Origin: an uncultured Rhodopila sp.
Lineage (GTDB): Bacteria; Pseudomonadota; Alphaproteobacteria; Acetobacterales; Acetobacteraceae
Assembly: GCA_903851415.1 (NCBI GenBank)
Contig: CAINOE010000169.1
Span: 1 to 57,900 of the forward strand
Length of the DNA stretch: 57,900 bases
Reading direction: 5' to 3'
This document shows positions 24,270-33,320 of the stretch, in pieces. A model generated the notes under the pieces. The model was given only the letters and a program-made list of their open reading frames with translations. It did not search any database and was not told the DNA's origin. The position numbers and the translations under genes were made by a program. Positions within the stretch are counted from its first letter, which is position 1; every line of letters begins with the position of its first letter.

Positions 24270-24464
24270 ATGACGCAGCACAAGTTTGCCGTCGGCGACA
24301 AGGTTGCCTTGGTAACGAACAGCGCCAATGCCAATGTGCGCAGCGGAATTTACACGATCATCCGGCGCATGCCAGCCAGCAGCCAGGGCTGCCAGTATCG
24401 GGCGAAGAGTGCCCTGGACAGCCATGAGCGGGTGGTCGATGAAGCCCAGCTTCGCCGCGCCTGA
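24270..24464 (+). CDS. Small basic protein, unknown function
   Basis: A 64-residue protein, MTQHKFAVGDKVALVTNSAN, followed by SGIYTIIRRMPASSQGCQYR and SALDSHERVVDEAQLRRA. The KFAVGDKVAL opening and short beta strands suggest an SH3-like barrel. Comparable short proteins occur in alphaproteobacteria, but no function is known to me. The ATG at 24270 is spaced correctly (six bases) from GGAAGG, whereas the ATG at 24264 touches it. It lies 50 bases after cspA, beyond the hairpin. Confidence 0.65.
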   Translation: MTQHKFAVGDKVALVTNSANANVRSGIYTIIRRMPASSQGCQYRAKSALDSHERVVDEAQLRRA

Positions 24465-24631
24465 CGCCGCCGGTGCGCGATTTTTGCCGGCTGAGGCGGT
24501 TTTTTGCGTCTTGGTAACGCTTCGTAAAGGATTTGGGCGCAATAAGGGCACTCGGCCGTCAGGCGGAGTGTCCGATAATGAAGACTATTGTGCGCGGCAG
24601 ACGCGCGAGGCCCGGCTTTAGGCCCTGTCGC

Positions 24632-24720
24632 ACGTCACGGCCCGGATTGTCCGGGCATTCGCGGCACGCCATTGCCGCGGCAGTTGGCCCTGCCGAGCCG
24701 GGCCCTGCCGCTGCCCGAGC
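24632..24720. repeat. Partial, degenerate copy of dispersed inverted repeat
   Basis: The left arm GTCACGGCCCGGATTGTCCG (with the GGGCATTC continuation) matches the family, but the right arm has decayed to GCCGAGCCGGGCCCTGCCG. The rest of the 288-bp gap 24465-24752 holds the probable promoter and the strong AAAGGAGGGG ribosome binding site of the next gene. Confidence 0.5.
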
Positions 24721-24752
24721 GGTGCGCCGTCCCATAAAGGAGGGGCGCGCCT

Positions 24753-25874
24753 TTGCTTGAGGCCGAACTCCCGCCCATAAGACCGTATCATCCGACGACC
24801 TTTTTGGAACGCGGCGTCGCGGTGCCGTTCACCACGCCCCGGCTCGGCGGCACCCGGGCGCGGCCGGCCAAGAAGCACCTCGTCGAACTGGTCGTGCCCA
24901 ACCTCTCCGGCGGCCGCGGCGTCTATGTCATGCCGTGGAGCAGCCTGACCGCGCTCTGCCGCCCGACCTTGCACGACAAAGTCTTCAGCCAGCGAATTGC
25001 CTCCATCAGCAATGTCACTCCGGCGACGATCCGGCGCGTTGCCCGGCAAATCGCGGCCGAGGGCCTGGCCGGCGAGGAAGCGATGGAGGCCGCCCGGGTC
25101 GCGACCGATGCCGACAAGGGCGACCGGGTGGTCACCAACTACCGCTTGCTCATGACCCTGGTCGAACAGGTCGTCCGCCGCTTCGCCCCCGCATCGCTGA
25201 CCGAGCCGGGCAGCCACGCGCTGGATCCGTCCGAGCGGGCGCGCCTGGCCGTTGACTGGATCTCGCCGCGGCTCGGCCAAACCACCACGTGGACCGCCAA
25301 CGCGCTGGAGGAACTGGCCGACGTCATGGCCAATATCGGCGTGGGCTCCGTCGGCGCGACCGGCCGGACTCCGCGCCTCACCAACATGCTGCGGGCCGTG
25401 CGGGCGAGCGTCGCCGACTGGAGCGGCACCCAGCGCGAAGAGGACCAGGCGTCCTATGCCAAAATGTTCTGCAAGGTGGCGGACGTGACCTTGTCGCTGG
25501 CGCAAACCACGGTCGCCAAGGCCCAGGCGCTGCCGGACAACATGGTCGACCTGCTGCGAACCTGGGCCGCGGACCGCGATTCGGTCATCGAACTCGTCGG
25601 CCGCCCGGAATGGCTGCTCGACGGCTGGGAACAGATCTGCCTGGTCTGGAACAACGCAGTGGACGATGCCGCGCGCCGCGCAGCGCTGGCCGAGATCGCC
25701 ACATTGGTGCCGATCCTGCCGAAGGAGGTCAACGACTGGTGCTCGATGTCGAACGAGATCGACGGCATTGTCCGCTTCCGCCGCGTGATCAATCTCAACG
25801 AAGATTGGTTCACCGGCGCCATGATGTTCGATCTGATCCGCCGGAACGAGCATTTCCGGGCGATCACGGTTTGA
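24753..25874 (+). CDS. Protein of unknown function, first of a two-gene pair
   Basis: A 373-residue soluble protein I cannot place in a family. The start is a rare TTG at 24753, but it is backed by AAAGGAGGGG (24736-24745), a near-perfect Shine-Dalgarno sequence. The N-terminal ~45 residues are Pro/Arg-rich (LPPIRPYHPTTFLERG), then comes a beta-like segment (HLVELVVPNLSGGRGVYVMP), and the remainder looks alpha-helical (DKVFSQRIASISNVTPATIR; AKMFCKVADVTLSLAQTTVA; WLLDGWEQICLVWNNAVDDA). Codon use is like the neighbours. It is followed after 31 bases by another unknown gene, so they probably work together. Confidence 0.8.
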   Translation: MLEAELPPIRPYHPTTFLERGVAVPFTTPRLGGTRARPAKKHLVELVVPNLSGGRGVYVMPWSSLTALCRPTLHDKVFSQRIASISNVTPATIRRVARQIAAEGLAGEEAMEAARVATDADKGDRVVTNYRLLMTLVEQVVRRFAPASLTEPGSHALDPSERARLAVDWISPRLGQTTTWTANALEELADVMANIGVGSVGATGRTPRLTNMLRAVRASVADWSGTQREEDQASYAKMFCKVADVTLSLAQTTVAKAQALPDNMVDLLRTWAADRDSVIELVGRPEWLLDGWEQICLVWNNAVDDAARRAALAEIATLVPILPKEVNDWCSMSNEIDGIVRFRRVINLNEDWFTGAMMFDLIRRNEHFRAITV

Positions 25875-25905
25875 ACCCGGTGAACCTCCCGGAGCAACGC
25901 CGCCG

Positions 25906-27180
25906 ATGACACCGCCCTCGTTGAACGCCGCCCAGCCCGCTGTCCGCGCCCTGCGTCATGATCTGAGCGCGGCGGACGACCGGAAGATCAAGCGCGTCAT
26001 CGCCATGCTGGATGAGGTGGCGGACCCGAAGATGAACCAGGCGCTGCTGGATCCGCTGCGGGTGCGGCTGGCGTCGCTCAATCTGCTGCGTCCGCTGCGC
26101 TTTACCCGGCTGCTGTTCCTGCCGCTCGACCCGGTGATCGTTGCGCCGCGCGACTGGCAGCCGGACGAGCCGTCGGTGCCGCGCACCGCGCTGGCGCCCC
26201 TGGCCAGGATCGTGCGCAATGGGCTGGGCGCCGAGGCGATCTTCATCGACAAGACGATCGCCGGCCGCAAGACCGATGCAATGCAGGCGATCACGCTGGC
26301 CGGCGAGGCGCTGTGGCCGCGCGCCGCTGAAGTTCTGGCCGCCGCCGCGGCGCCGCCGGATCATTGGACCGAAGCCGGCTTATCGATCAAGGTCTTCCAG
26401 CCGTTGACCCGGGCCGTCGCCGCGGTCTTGCGCCGCGGCCCGCAACTGCGCTGGCTGCTGCGCGACGGCGAGGTCGGCGTTTTCGAATCGGCCGAGCAGG
26501 CGGTCGCCGACATCCTCAAGGATATCGGCAAGGAACCACCGGAAGGCTGCGCCCTGATCGCCCGGCTGATCCTGCTGCAGTCGCCGCATGCCGCGCCGCT
26601 GCTGCGGCGGTTCACCGCCTCGGGCGCGGATCAGGCGGCCAAGACGATGGTCCGCCGGGCAATCGATCACGGCACCGAGCAGATGCTGAGCGATATGGAG
26701 AGCGATGCCGGCCTGAGCGAGGAACTCAACCGCGGCCCGCTGGCGAATGCCGGCGCGATGGTGCGGCGGATCACCACCTTCCTGCACGAGATCGAGGAGG
26801 ACTCCGGCGCGTCGATCGATCGGCCGAGGCTGCATGCGATCCGCAGGAAGCTCGATCAGGTCTGCCGGGAGCGGTTTTCCGACGGTTTGAACACCGGGTT
26901 GCTGACACCGCTGGCGGACGCCGCGGGGCCGGTCGATGGAAACAACCAGAAGCTGATGGAATCCTGCGGCCGGGAGCTGCGCGAGCTGGAAATCGAAGCG
27001 CGCAAGGTCGGCAGTGCGGCGAATTACGACCGACTGCTGCGGGAGGCAGCCGCGGCGGTGGAGGAGGCGGCGGCGGCGGGGACTTTGACCCCGGTGCGGA
27101 AGCTGCGGCTGATCGAGATTCTGTCCGGGCCGGAGGCGGCGGCGGCTTTGTACGAGCGAGACATGAGCCGCGGCGGGTAG
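25906..27180 (+). CDS. Protein of unknown function, second of a two-gene pair
   Basis: A 424-residue, mainly helical soluble protein with no family that I recognise. Notable parts are HDLSAADDRKIKRVIAMLDE near the N-terminus, RLLFLPLDPVIVAPRDWQPD (residues ~65-85), LTRAVAAVLRRGPQLRWLLR, and a C-terminal helical region with YDRLLREAAAAVEEAAAAGT and LRLIEILSGPEAAAALYERD. It has no signal peptide or membrane helix. A GGAG lies about 11 bases before the ATG. It follows the other unknown gene by 31 bases on the same strand. Function unknown; a two-protein complex is a simple guess. Confidence 0.78.
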   Translation: MTPPSLNAAQPAVRALRHDLSAADDRKIKRVIAMLDEVADPKMNQALLDPLRVRLASLNLLRPLRFTRLLFLPLDPVIVAPRDWQPDEPSVPRTALAPLARIVRNGLGAEAIFIDKTIAGRKTDAMQAITLAGEALWPRAAEVLAAAAAPPDHWTEAGLSIKVFQPLTRAVAAVLRRGPQLRWLLRDGEVGVFESAEQAVADILKDIGKEPPEGCALIARLILLQSPHAAPLLRRFTASGADQAAKTMVRRAIDHGTEQMLSDMESDAGLSEELNRGPLANAGAMVRRITTFLHEIEEDSGASIDRPRLHAIRRKLDQVCRERFSDGLNTGLLTPLADAAGPVDGNNQKLMESCGRELRELEIEARKVGSAANYDRLLREAAAAVEEAAAAGTLTPVRKLRLIEILSGPEAAAALYERDMSRGG

Positions 27181-27330
27181 CGAGCCTGCGGACTCGTGAC
27201 GGTTCCCCCCGGTTGACTTGGCCGGGCCGCTTCGCCACGGTCGGCTGGGTTCACAAAACAGCAAAAAACCAGGGGACGGGGGGTTGATGGCAGGTTGCGG
27301 CTGCGATTGTGAGACGCGCGGGTTCCCCGG

Positions 27331-28041
<711 letters not shown>

Positions 28042-28127
28042 CGGATGCAGCGACGGACTGCGCCTGCGTTCCCGGCATCGTTGTTGCCTGTCGGCAGCCC
28101 GCCGTCATGGCCCTTCGACCGCCCCGC

Positions 28128-28203
28128 GTCATGGCCCGGCTCGTCCGGGCCACCTATTGCAGCACCTGCCGCGACAGGTGGCCCGGACAGGCGGGGCCAT
28201 GAC
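28128..28203. repeat. Dispersed inverted repeat, good copy
   Basis: GTCATGGCCCGGCTCGTCCG at the left and CGGACAGGCGGGGCCATGAC at the right are complementary, with inner GGGCCACCT / AGGTGGCCC. A further partial GCCGTCATGGCCC lies just upstream. It occupies the gap between livF and livH. Confidence 0.88.
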
Positions 28204-28262
28204 GACTCGCCTCTGGGCCATGACGGCGGACGTGGCGCCACGCCAGCATCCGGGAGACCCCG

Positions 28263-29135
28263 ATGCTGCAGGGCGTAATCCACCAGGTCATGTCCGGCAT
28301 CGCCACCGGCGGCATCTATGCCAGCGTCGCGCTGGCGCTGGTGATGATCTACCAGGCGACCCACCACGTGAACTTCGCGCAGGGGGAGATGGCAACCTTC
28401 TCCACCTACATCGCGCTGACCTTCATCAATATCGGCTTTCCCTACTGGGCGGCTTTCGCGATCGCCGTCGTGATCTCCTTCTTCATCGGGCTGGCGATCG
28501 AGCGCACGCTGATGCGCCCACTCGCCAACGCCCCGGTGCTGGCGTCCGTCGGCGTGTTCGTCGGCCTGCTGCTGATCATCAACAGCCTCAGCGGCTGGTT
28601 CTTCGACTACACGATCAAGCAGTTCCCGACGCCGTTCCCGGACCGCCCGATGCTGGGCGGCTATCTCTCGGGGCATGAGCTCGGGTCCACCGCCGTGACG
28701 CTGATCGTCCTGGTCCTGGTCTACCTGTTCTTCCGCCATACGCGGCTGGGGCTCGCGATGCGGGCGGCGGCCTACAACCCGACTTCGGCGCGGCTGGTGG
28801 GCGTGCGAGTCGGCTGGATGCTGGCGCTCGGCTGGGGGTTGGCCGCGGCCATTGGGGCAGTGGCGGGGTGCATGGTGGCGCCGGTGGTGTTCCTCGACCC
28901 GAACATGATGGCCGGCATCCTGCTGTATGCGTTCGCGGGGGCGCTGCTCGGCGGCATCGACAATCCGCTCGGCGCCGTGCTGGGCGGCTTCGCGGTCGGG
29001 GTGATCGAAAACCTGGGAGGTGCCTATCTGGTGGGGACCGAGCTGAAATTGACCCTGGCGCTGGTGATCATCGTCGCGGTGCTGACCGTCAGGCCGACCG
29101 GGCTGATGGGGCGCAAAGTGTACAGCAGGGTGTAG
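28263..29135 (+). CDS. livH: Branched-chain amino acid ABC transporter permease LivH
   Basis: A 290-residue inner-membrane permease with about eight helices. Family marks are GIATGGIYASVALALVMIYQ (residues ~12-31), HHVNFAQGEMATFSTYIALT, the cytoplasmic loop TRLGLAMRAAAYNPTSARLVG that contacts the ATPase, and LYAFAGALLGGIDNPLGAVL. The ATG has GGGAGA upstream. It pairs with LivM, whose gene starts six bases after this stop. Substrate could be Leu/Ile/Val, urea, amides or aromatic acids; the sequence does not say. Confidence 0.93.
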   Translation: MLQGVIHQVMSGIATGGIYASVALALVMIYQATHHVNFAQGEMATFSTYIALTFINIGFPYWAAFAIAVVISFFIGLAIERTLMRPLANAPVLASVGVFVGLLLIINSLSGWFFDYTIKQFPTPFPDRPMLGGYLSGHELGSTAVTLIVLVLVYLFFRHTRLGLAMRAAAYNPTSARLVGVRVGWMLALGWGLAAAIGAVAGCMVAPVVFLDPNMMAGILLYAFAGALLGGIDNPLGAVLGGFAVGVIENLGGAYLVGTELKLTLALVIIVAVLTVRPTGLMGRKVYSRV

Positions 29136-29141
29136 CAGGCG

Positions 29142-30089
29142 GTGAGCGCGTCCCGGGTGATCCCTTTGCTGGTGGCGGCGGCGGCGATCGTTCCGGTCGC
29201 CTGGTTCACCGACTACCATCTGTTCCAGCTCACCATGGTGATCGTCTATGCCATCGCCATCCTCGGGCTGTCGCTGCTGACCGGGTTCAACGGGCAGATT
29301 TCGCTGGGGCACGGTGCGTTCTATGCGATCGGGGCGTACACCACCGCGATCCTGATGACAGCGTGGGAGGTTCCCTATTGGGCGACCTTGCCGGTCTCGG
29401 CGATCGTCTGCGCCGTGGTGGGGTTGCTGCTGGGTTTTCCCGCGCTGCGCCTGGGCGGGCTTTACCTGGCGCTGACGACGTTCGCGCTCGCCGTCGCCAT
29501 CCCGCAGATCCTGAAATACAAGCTGTTCGAGGACTGGACCGGCGGCGTCCAGGGCCTGGTGATCGACAAGCCGGACGCGCCGTTCGGGTTGCCGCTGTCG
29601 CCCGACCAGTGGCTGTACCTGTTCACGATGGCGGTGGCGGTGGTTCTGTATGTTATCGCCTGGAACATCGTGCGCGGTCGCATGGGCCGGGCGATGATGG
29701 CGATCCGCGACCATGCGATGGCGGCCGAGGCGATGGGCATCAACCTGGCGACGGTGAAGACCCGGACGTTCGCGTTGAGCGCGATGTATACCGGGCTGGC
29801 CGGGTCGCTCGGCGCCATCGCGGTGCAGTTCGTGGCCCCCGACAGCTTCGGGGTGTTCGTCTCGATCTACCTGTTCGTCGGCCTTGTCGTCGGCGGGGTT
29901 TCGTCCATCGGGGGCACCCTGATTGGCGCGGCGTTCATCCAGTTCATTCCGAACATCGCGGACAAGGTGTCGAAGGCGGCGCCGGGGGCGGTCTACGGTG
30001 TGATCCTGATCGCGGTGATGTTCCTGATCCCGGGCGGTGTCGGCGGATTGCTGCACGGGCTGTGGCGCAGGGTGGCGAAGGCGCGGTAG
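29142..30089 (+). CDS. livM: Branched-chain amino acid ABC transporter permease LivM
   Basis: A 315-residue inner-membrane permease with about nine helices. The conserved LLTGFNGQISLGHGAFYAIG (residues ~46-65) is diagnostic of LivM. The loop GRMGRAMMAIRDHAMAAEAM is the ATPase-contact segment, and YLFVGLVVGGVSSIGGTLIG lies near the C-terminus. The start is a GTG at 29142. No fused ATPase domain follows, as occurs in some LivM-LivG fusions, so the missing LivG is not hidden here. Confidence 0.93.
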   Translation: MSASRVIPLLVAAAAIVPVAWFTDYHLFQLTMVIVYAIAILGLSLLTGFNGQISLGHGAFYAIGAYTTAILMTAWEVPYWATLPVSAIVCAVVGLLLGFPALRLGGLYLALTTFALAVAIPQILKYKLFEDWTGGVQGLVIDKPDAPFGLPLSPDQWLYLFTMAVAVVLYVIAWNIVRGRMGRAMMAIRDHAMAAEAMGINLATVKTRTFALSAMYTGLAGSLGAIAVQFVAPDSFGVFVSIYLFVGLVVGGVSSIGGTLIGAAFIQFIPNIADKVSKAAPGAVYGVILIAVMFLIPGGVGGLLHGLWRRVAKAR

Positions 30090-30144
30090 GCGGCCTGAAC
30101 CGAAATCGGCAAATCGGTGCTTGACGAAACGGCGCAGCTTCCCC

Positions 30145-30165
30145 AATGTAAATGTGTCTTACATT
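30145..30165. promoter_or_regulatory. Inverted repeat upstream of DUF2852 gene, candidate operator
   Basis: AATGTAA and TTACATT are separated by seven bases, in an AT-rich patch 15 bases before the DUF2852 start. The dyad has the size of a dimeric regulator site. No regulator can be named. Confidence 0.4.
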
Positions 30166-30180
30166 CACATGAGGCACTCG

Positions 30181-30717
30181 ATGATGAGCGCTGTAAACCA
30201 AGACGCCTACGGCAACTCCGGTTGGGGTCAGGCCCCGGGAGGAGCGCCCCGGCGGGACCCGTGGGCGGCACCGTCCTCCGGCTACCAAAGCGCGGAGCCG
30301 CCGCCGTTCTGGCATCCGGCGGGCATGAGCCGCCCGGTCGCCATCGCCGCCACCGTTCTCGGCTTCATGTTCTGGTGGCCCGTGGGATTGGCATTGCTGT
30401 TTTACATGATAGGGAGCGGTCGCATGGGATGCGCAGGGTCGCGCAAGGCGCGTTACCGGAACTGGCAGGACGCCGGTCCGTTCAGCGATTGGAAGTCCTG
30501 GGCGTATGGCAACAGCCGCTCGGCTTCGTCCGGCAACCACGCCTTTGACGAGTACAAGACGGAAACGCTGCGCCGTCTCGAGGAGGAGCAGAAGGAATTC
30601 GCCACGTTCCTTGAGCGCCTGCGCTTCGCCAAGGACAAGGCTGAGTTCGATCAGTTCATGGCCGAACGGCGCAACCGCCCGCCGTCACCGCCGTCGGACG
30701 AGCCGTCCGCGGCCTGA
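30181..30717 (+). CDS. DUF2852 domain protein, single-pass membrane
   Basis: A 178-residue protein of the DUF2852 family, common in alphaproteobacteria and of unknown function. A Gly/Pro-rich N-terminus precedes a single hydrophobic helix (residues ~58-82, VAIAATVLGFMFWWPVGLAL), then the family's conserved C-terminal coiled helix: NHAFDEYKTETLRRLEEEQK followed by FATFLERLRFAKDKAEFDQF. The start at 30181 is chosen because GAGG lies six bases before it; ATGs at 30169 and 30184 are alternatives. An AT-rich inverted repeat precedes it and a strong hairpin follows. Confidence 0.87.
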   Translation: MMSAVNQDAYGNSGWGQAPGGAPRRDPWAAPSSGYQSAEPPPFWHPAGMSRPVAIAATVLGFMFWWPVGLALLFYMIGSGRMGCAGSRKARYRNWQDAGPFSDWKSWAYGNSRSASSGNHAFDEYKTETLRRLEEEQKEFATFLERLRFAKDKAEFDQFMAERRNRPPSPPSDEPSAA

Positions 30718-30745
30718 CGGCCGCTACGCGCCGTTGCTGAAGACG

Positions 30746-30771
30746 ATGGGCGCCCGAGTTCGGGCGCCCAT
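30746..30771. terminator. Bidirectional terminator hairpin between DUF2852 and GST genes
   Basis: ATGGGCGCCCGA and TCGGGCGCCCAT form a perfect 12-bp stem with a two-base loop, between two convergent genes. The plus-strand tail is TGTTGTTGG. Confidence 0.75.
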
Positions 30772-30794
30772 TGTTGTTGGCCCCGACGCGCAAG

Positions 30795-31466
30795 CTACGC
30801 CGCGTAGCTGTACGGCCCGCCGCGCGCCAGCGCCGCCCGATAGGCCGGGCGTGCTTGGAACCGCCGCACCCACGCATCCAGCTCCGGATACGCCAGCCGA
30901 TCGGCTCGGGCGCCGGCGACTTCGCCGACGAAACTCAACTGGATGTCGGCGCCCGTCAGTTCGGGCCCCAGCAGATAGTCCCGTCCGCGCAGCGCGCTGT
31001 TGATATACCCCAGGTGGTTGGCGATCTCGCTTTCGATCCGCGGGCTCAGCGGCTCTCCGGCCGAACCGAGGCGCGAGACATACAGCGCGAGCAGCAACGG
31101 CAGCATCGCCGAACCCTCGGCGAAGTGGAGCCATTGCATGTACTCGTCATAGGCCGGGGTGGCGGGATCGGGTTGCAGCCGCCCGTGGCCGTGGCGGCGG
31201 ATGATATAGTCGATGATGGCGCCGGATTCGCTGATCACGCGTCCGTCGTCCGTGATGACCGGCGCCTTGCCGAGAGGGTGGACCGCTTTCAGCTCGGGTG
31301 GAGCGAACCGGGTTGTTGGGTTCCTCTGATAATGCCGGATGTCATAAGGAATCGCGAGTTCCTCGAGCAGCCAAAGGATGCGCTGGGAGCGGGAATCGTT
31401 GAGGTGGTGGACAATGATAATGGCGGTTTCTCCCGATGATGGGTCACGCCCTCCGCCACCGTGCAC
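30795..31466 (-). CDS. Glutathione S-transferase
   Basis: A cytosolic GST of ~223 residues. The thioredoxin-like N-terminal domain reads HHLNDSRSQRILWLLEELAI, with the likely catalytic Ser in NDSRSQR; AVHPLGKAPVITDDG holds the cis-Pro and ISESGAIIDYI the glutathione gamma-Glu-binding Glu-Ser pair. The helical C-terminal domain has YMQWLHFAEGSAMLPLLLAL and LTGADIQLSFVGEVAGA (the GAD-x-x N-capping box). Physiological substrate unknown. The nominal start is a GTG at 31466 giving a Gly-rich lead; a GGGAGAA sits before the true fold start but there only ATT is available, so the start is uncertain. Confidence 0.9.
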   Translation of the reverse strand: MHGGGGRDPSSGETAIIIVHHLNDSRSQRILWLLEELAIPYDIRHYQRNPTTRFAPPELKAVHPLGKAPVITDDGRVISESGAIIDYIIRRHGHGRLQPDPATPAYDEYMQWLHFAEGSAMLPLLLALYVSRLGSAGEPLSPRIESEIANHLGYINSALRGRDYLLGPELTGADIQLSFVGEVAGARADRLAYPELDAWVRRFQARPAYRAALARGGPYSYAA

Positions 31467-31475
31467 GATGGCCTG

Positions 31476-31709
31476 TCAGGTGGCGAAAGCGGCGATCGCT
31501 ATTCCGACATTGCTCAAAAAATCGCTGATGGCGGTCCCGAACAGCCTGACCCCGACCGCAACCACCGCGCCCATGAAGCTGGCCAACATGGCATACTCGA
31601 AAGCCCCTGCCGCACCACGGTCGGACGACAACAACAACAGGGCCGATGGCGTGCGGAAAAACGTCTTGAGACCCCGGCCGCCCGCTCCGAAAATATCATT
31701 GTATATCAT
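31476..31709 (-). CDS. Flp-family type IVb pilin-like protein (orphan)
   Basis: A ~77-residue protein resembling Flp/Fap pilins: a basic N-terminal stretch, DRGAAGAFEYAMLASFMGAV at residues ~38-57 as the cleavage region plus the start of the pilin helix, and then VAVGVRLFGTAISDFLSNVG. Flp pilins typically read Gly-Ala-Thr-Ala-Ile-Glu-Tyr at this point; here the Gly-to-Glu spacing differs by one. No clear ribosome binding site precedes the ATG at 31709, and the local DNA is AT-richer than its surroundings. No tad/cpa assembly gene is near. It could be a stray or decaying pilin gene. Confidence 0.6.
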   Translation of the reverse strand: MIYNDIFGAGGRGLKTFFRTPSALLLLSSDRGAAGAFEYAMLASFMGAVVAVGVRLFGTAISDFLSNVGIAIAAFAT

Positions 31710-31869
31710 GGTAATGGTCAAGTTAAAGAAAACCAAAACGGGCCGGAAGTAATAAACGCATGAGCAGCCCTTTTGATGCCGACCCTCGCCGGCATGACGG
31801 CGAACGCGACCTTCGCCGCGCTATTTTAGCGCCCTCGGGGCCTTCGCCCGCCATGACGCCGGAGGCCCC

Positions 31870-32814
31870 CTACCGGAAGATCGTATGCGGCCGCGTGTGC
31901 GTGATCACGCTGCCGCCCATCGCCCACTTCGCCGCGCTCGTTTCATCGCGCAGCAGCGCATCCTGGATCGGCTTCCCGACAGCCCCCAGTTCCATCGACA
32001 GCTTGGCCGCAGCATCCATCACCTGCGGCAGAACCGTGCGCGGCCGCGGCGGACGCATCCGCATGGACGGCGAACTGATATGCATCACCGCCACCACGCT
32101 GCCCGAGGCATCGCGCACCGGTGCCGCAATCCCCACCGCGCCGGCCACGACCTCATCCGAGGTGATCAGATACCCCCGCGACCTGATCCGCTGGAGATCG
32201 GCCGCAATCCACGTGGCATCGACCCGCGTTGCGGGGGTGAACCGGTTCAGCCGCTGCGCCAGAAGCTGGGTCTGGATCGCCTCCGGCGCGAAAGCCAGCA
32301 GAACCCGGCTGCTGCCGGCATGCAGCGCGCCGCGGTTGCCGACCTGAGTATAGACGCGGATCGTCGGATCGGTTTGGTAGATCGCCACCGTCTCGCTTTC
32401 CATCCCGTCGCGGACGCGCAGATACACGTTCTCTCCGGTCGCCTTGCCCAGAGCGGTCATGAACGGCATTGCCGTGGCGGCCAGAGCCCCCTGGTCCGCC
32501 GCGGCGCGTCCCAGCGCGCTCCATCGCGCACCCAGCCGCCACAGGCCGCGCGCCTCATCCTGGATGGTGAAACCGCGCGATTTCAACGTGCGCAGCAGCC
32601 GGAACGCCGCCGTCCGCGTGCATCCGGCGCTTTCCGCCAGGGCCGCCAGAGATGCGGGGCCCAGCCGCGAAAGCGCTTCCAGCAGATCGAGGGTCCGATC
32701 GACCGCTGCTATATTATAGTCCGGAGGCGGCGAAGGGGGAAACGGGTCAGCCGCAGCCTGTGGTGCCTTTGCCTTTGATTTGCCGGTCCCATTGCTGCCC
32801 TTGGCTGTCCCCAT
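31870..32814 (-). CDS. IclR-family transcriptional regulator
   Basis: A 314-residue regulator. After a basic, Pro-rich tail (residues 1-32) the winged HTH reads AVDRTLDLLEALSRLGPASL, then LAESAGCTRTAAFRLLRTLK (recognition helix) and the wing GFTIQDEARGLWRLGARW. The C-terminal effector-binding IclR domain has ATGENVYLRVRDGMESETVA, GALHAGSSRVLLAFAP and VGIAAPVRDASGSVVAVMHI. Family members sense small aromatic or organic acids and control catabolic operons. The effector is unknown and no adjacent pathway operon is seen. The start at 32814 is preferred over upstream codons that are AT-rich and non-homologous. Confidence 0.9.
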   Translation of the reverse strand: MGTAKGSNGTGKSKAKAPQAAADPFPPSPPPDYNIAAVDRTLDLLEALSRLGPASLAALAESAGCTRTAAFRLLRTLKSRGFTIQDEARGLWRLGARWSALGRAAADQGALAATAMPFMTALGKATGENVYLRVRDGMESETVAIYQTDPTIRVYTQVGNRGALHAGSSRVLLAFAPEAIQTQLLAQRLNRFTPATRVDATWIAADLQRIRSRGYLITSDEVVAGAVGIAAPVRDASGSVVAVMHISSPSMRMRPPRPRTVLPQVMDAAAKLSMELGAVGKPIQDALLRDETSAAKWAMGGSVITHTRPHTIFR

Positions 32815-33170
32815 GTTCCGAACCCTCTCCCTGTGTCGAGTGAAGCTTACCGCTCGCGAACGTTTGATACGCAGAAACGGTCGAACCAACACCAAAATTA
32901 CTTGGGAGTAGATTTGCATCCTGCTTGGTTTCAGTCAAAGGCGTAGGCGCATGGGTGCCATGCAATCCGGCAGCCGTGATGAAATATAATGCATACGACC
33001 GCAGACAAGTCTAAGCCGGATCAGGGAAAAGCCGCTTTGCAGATTATAACGACCCGCGACGAGACTCGGGCGCGCCTTGCTGCTTGCCGCTCCGCACTGC
33101 CCGGGGTAAAGCCCCCCGTTCGGATGCTGTCCCGCACTCGCGGGCGGGCATGGTCAGCCTGCGGCATCGG
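32815..33170. other. 356-bp spacer between iclR and tRNA-Leu
   Basis: No gene is recognised. The left part (32830-33000) is AT-richer and should contain the leftward iclR promoter. The right part should contain the tRNA-Leu promoter. I saw no known structured RNA here. Confidence 0.4.
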
Positions 33171-33254
33171 GCGGGCGTGGTGAAATGGTAGACACGCCAG
33201 ATTTAGGTTCTGGTGGCGCAAGCCGTGGGGGTTCAAGTCCCTTCGCCCGCACCA
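33171..33254 (+). tRNA. tRNA-Leu (anticodon UAG), CCA encoded
   Basis: An 84-nt class II tRNA. Acceptor arms GCGGGCG and CGCCCGC pair over seven bases, followed by discriminator A and an encoded CCA. The anticodon stem CCAGA/TCTGG encloses TTTAGGT, giving anticodon TAG. A short variable arm (GGCGCAAGCC) and the T arm (GGGGGTTCAAGTCCC) complete it. It reads CUN leucine codons, chiefly CUA. Confidence 0.96.
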
Positions 33255-33320
33255 CGCGCCGCCGCTGTTGCGGCGGCCCGGTTTGGTTTGAACAGAATTT
33301 TGTCAGGATTGGCTGAAGCA

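Noticed and set aside
30147..30163. PpsR/CrtJ-type site (TGT-N12-ACA) before the DUF2852 gene
   Set aside because: The spacing in the dyad is 11, not 12, and the gene is not a photosynthesis gene.
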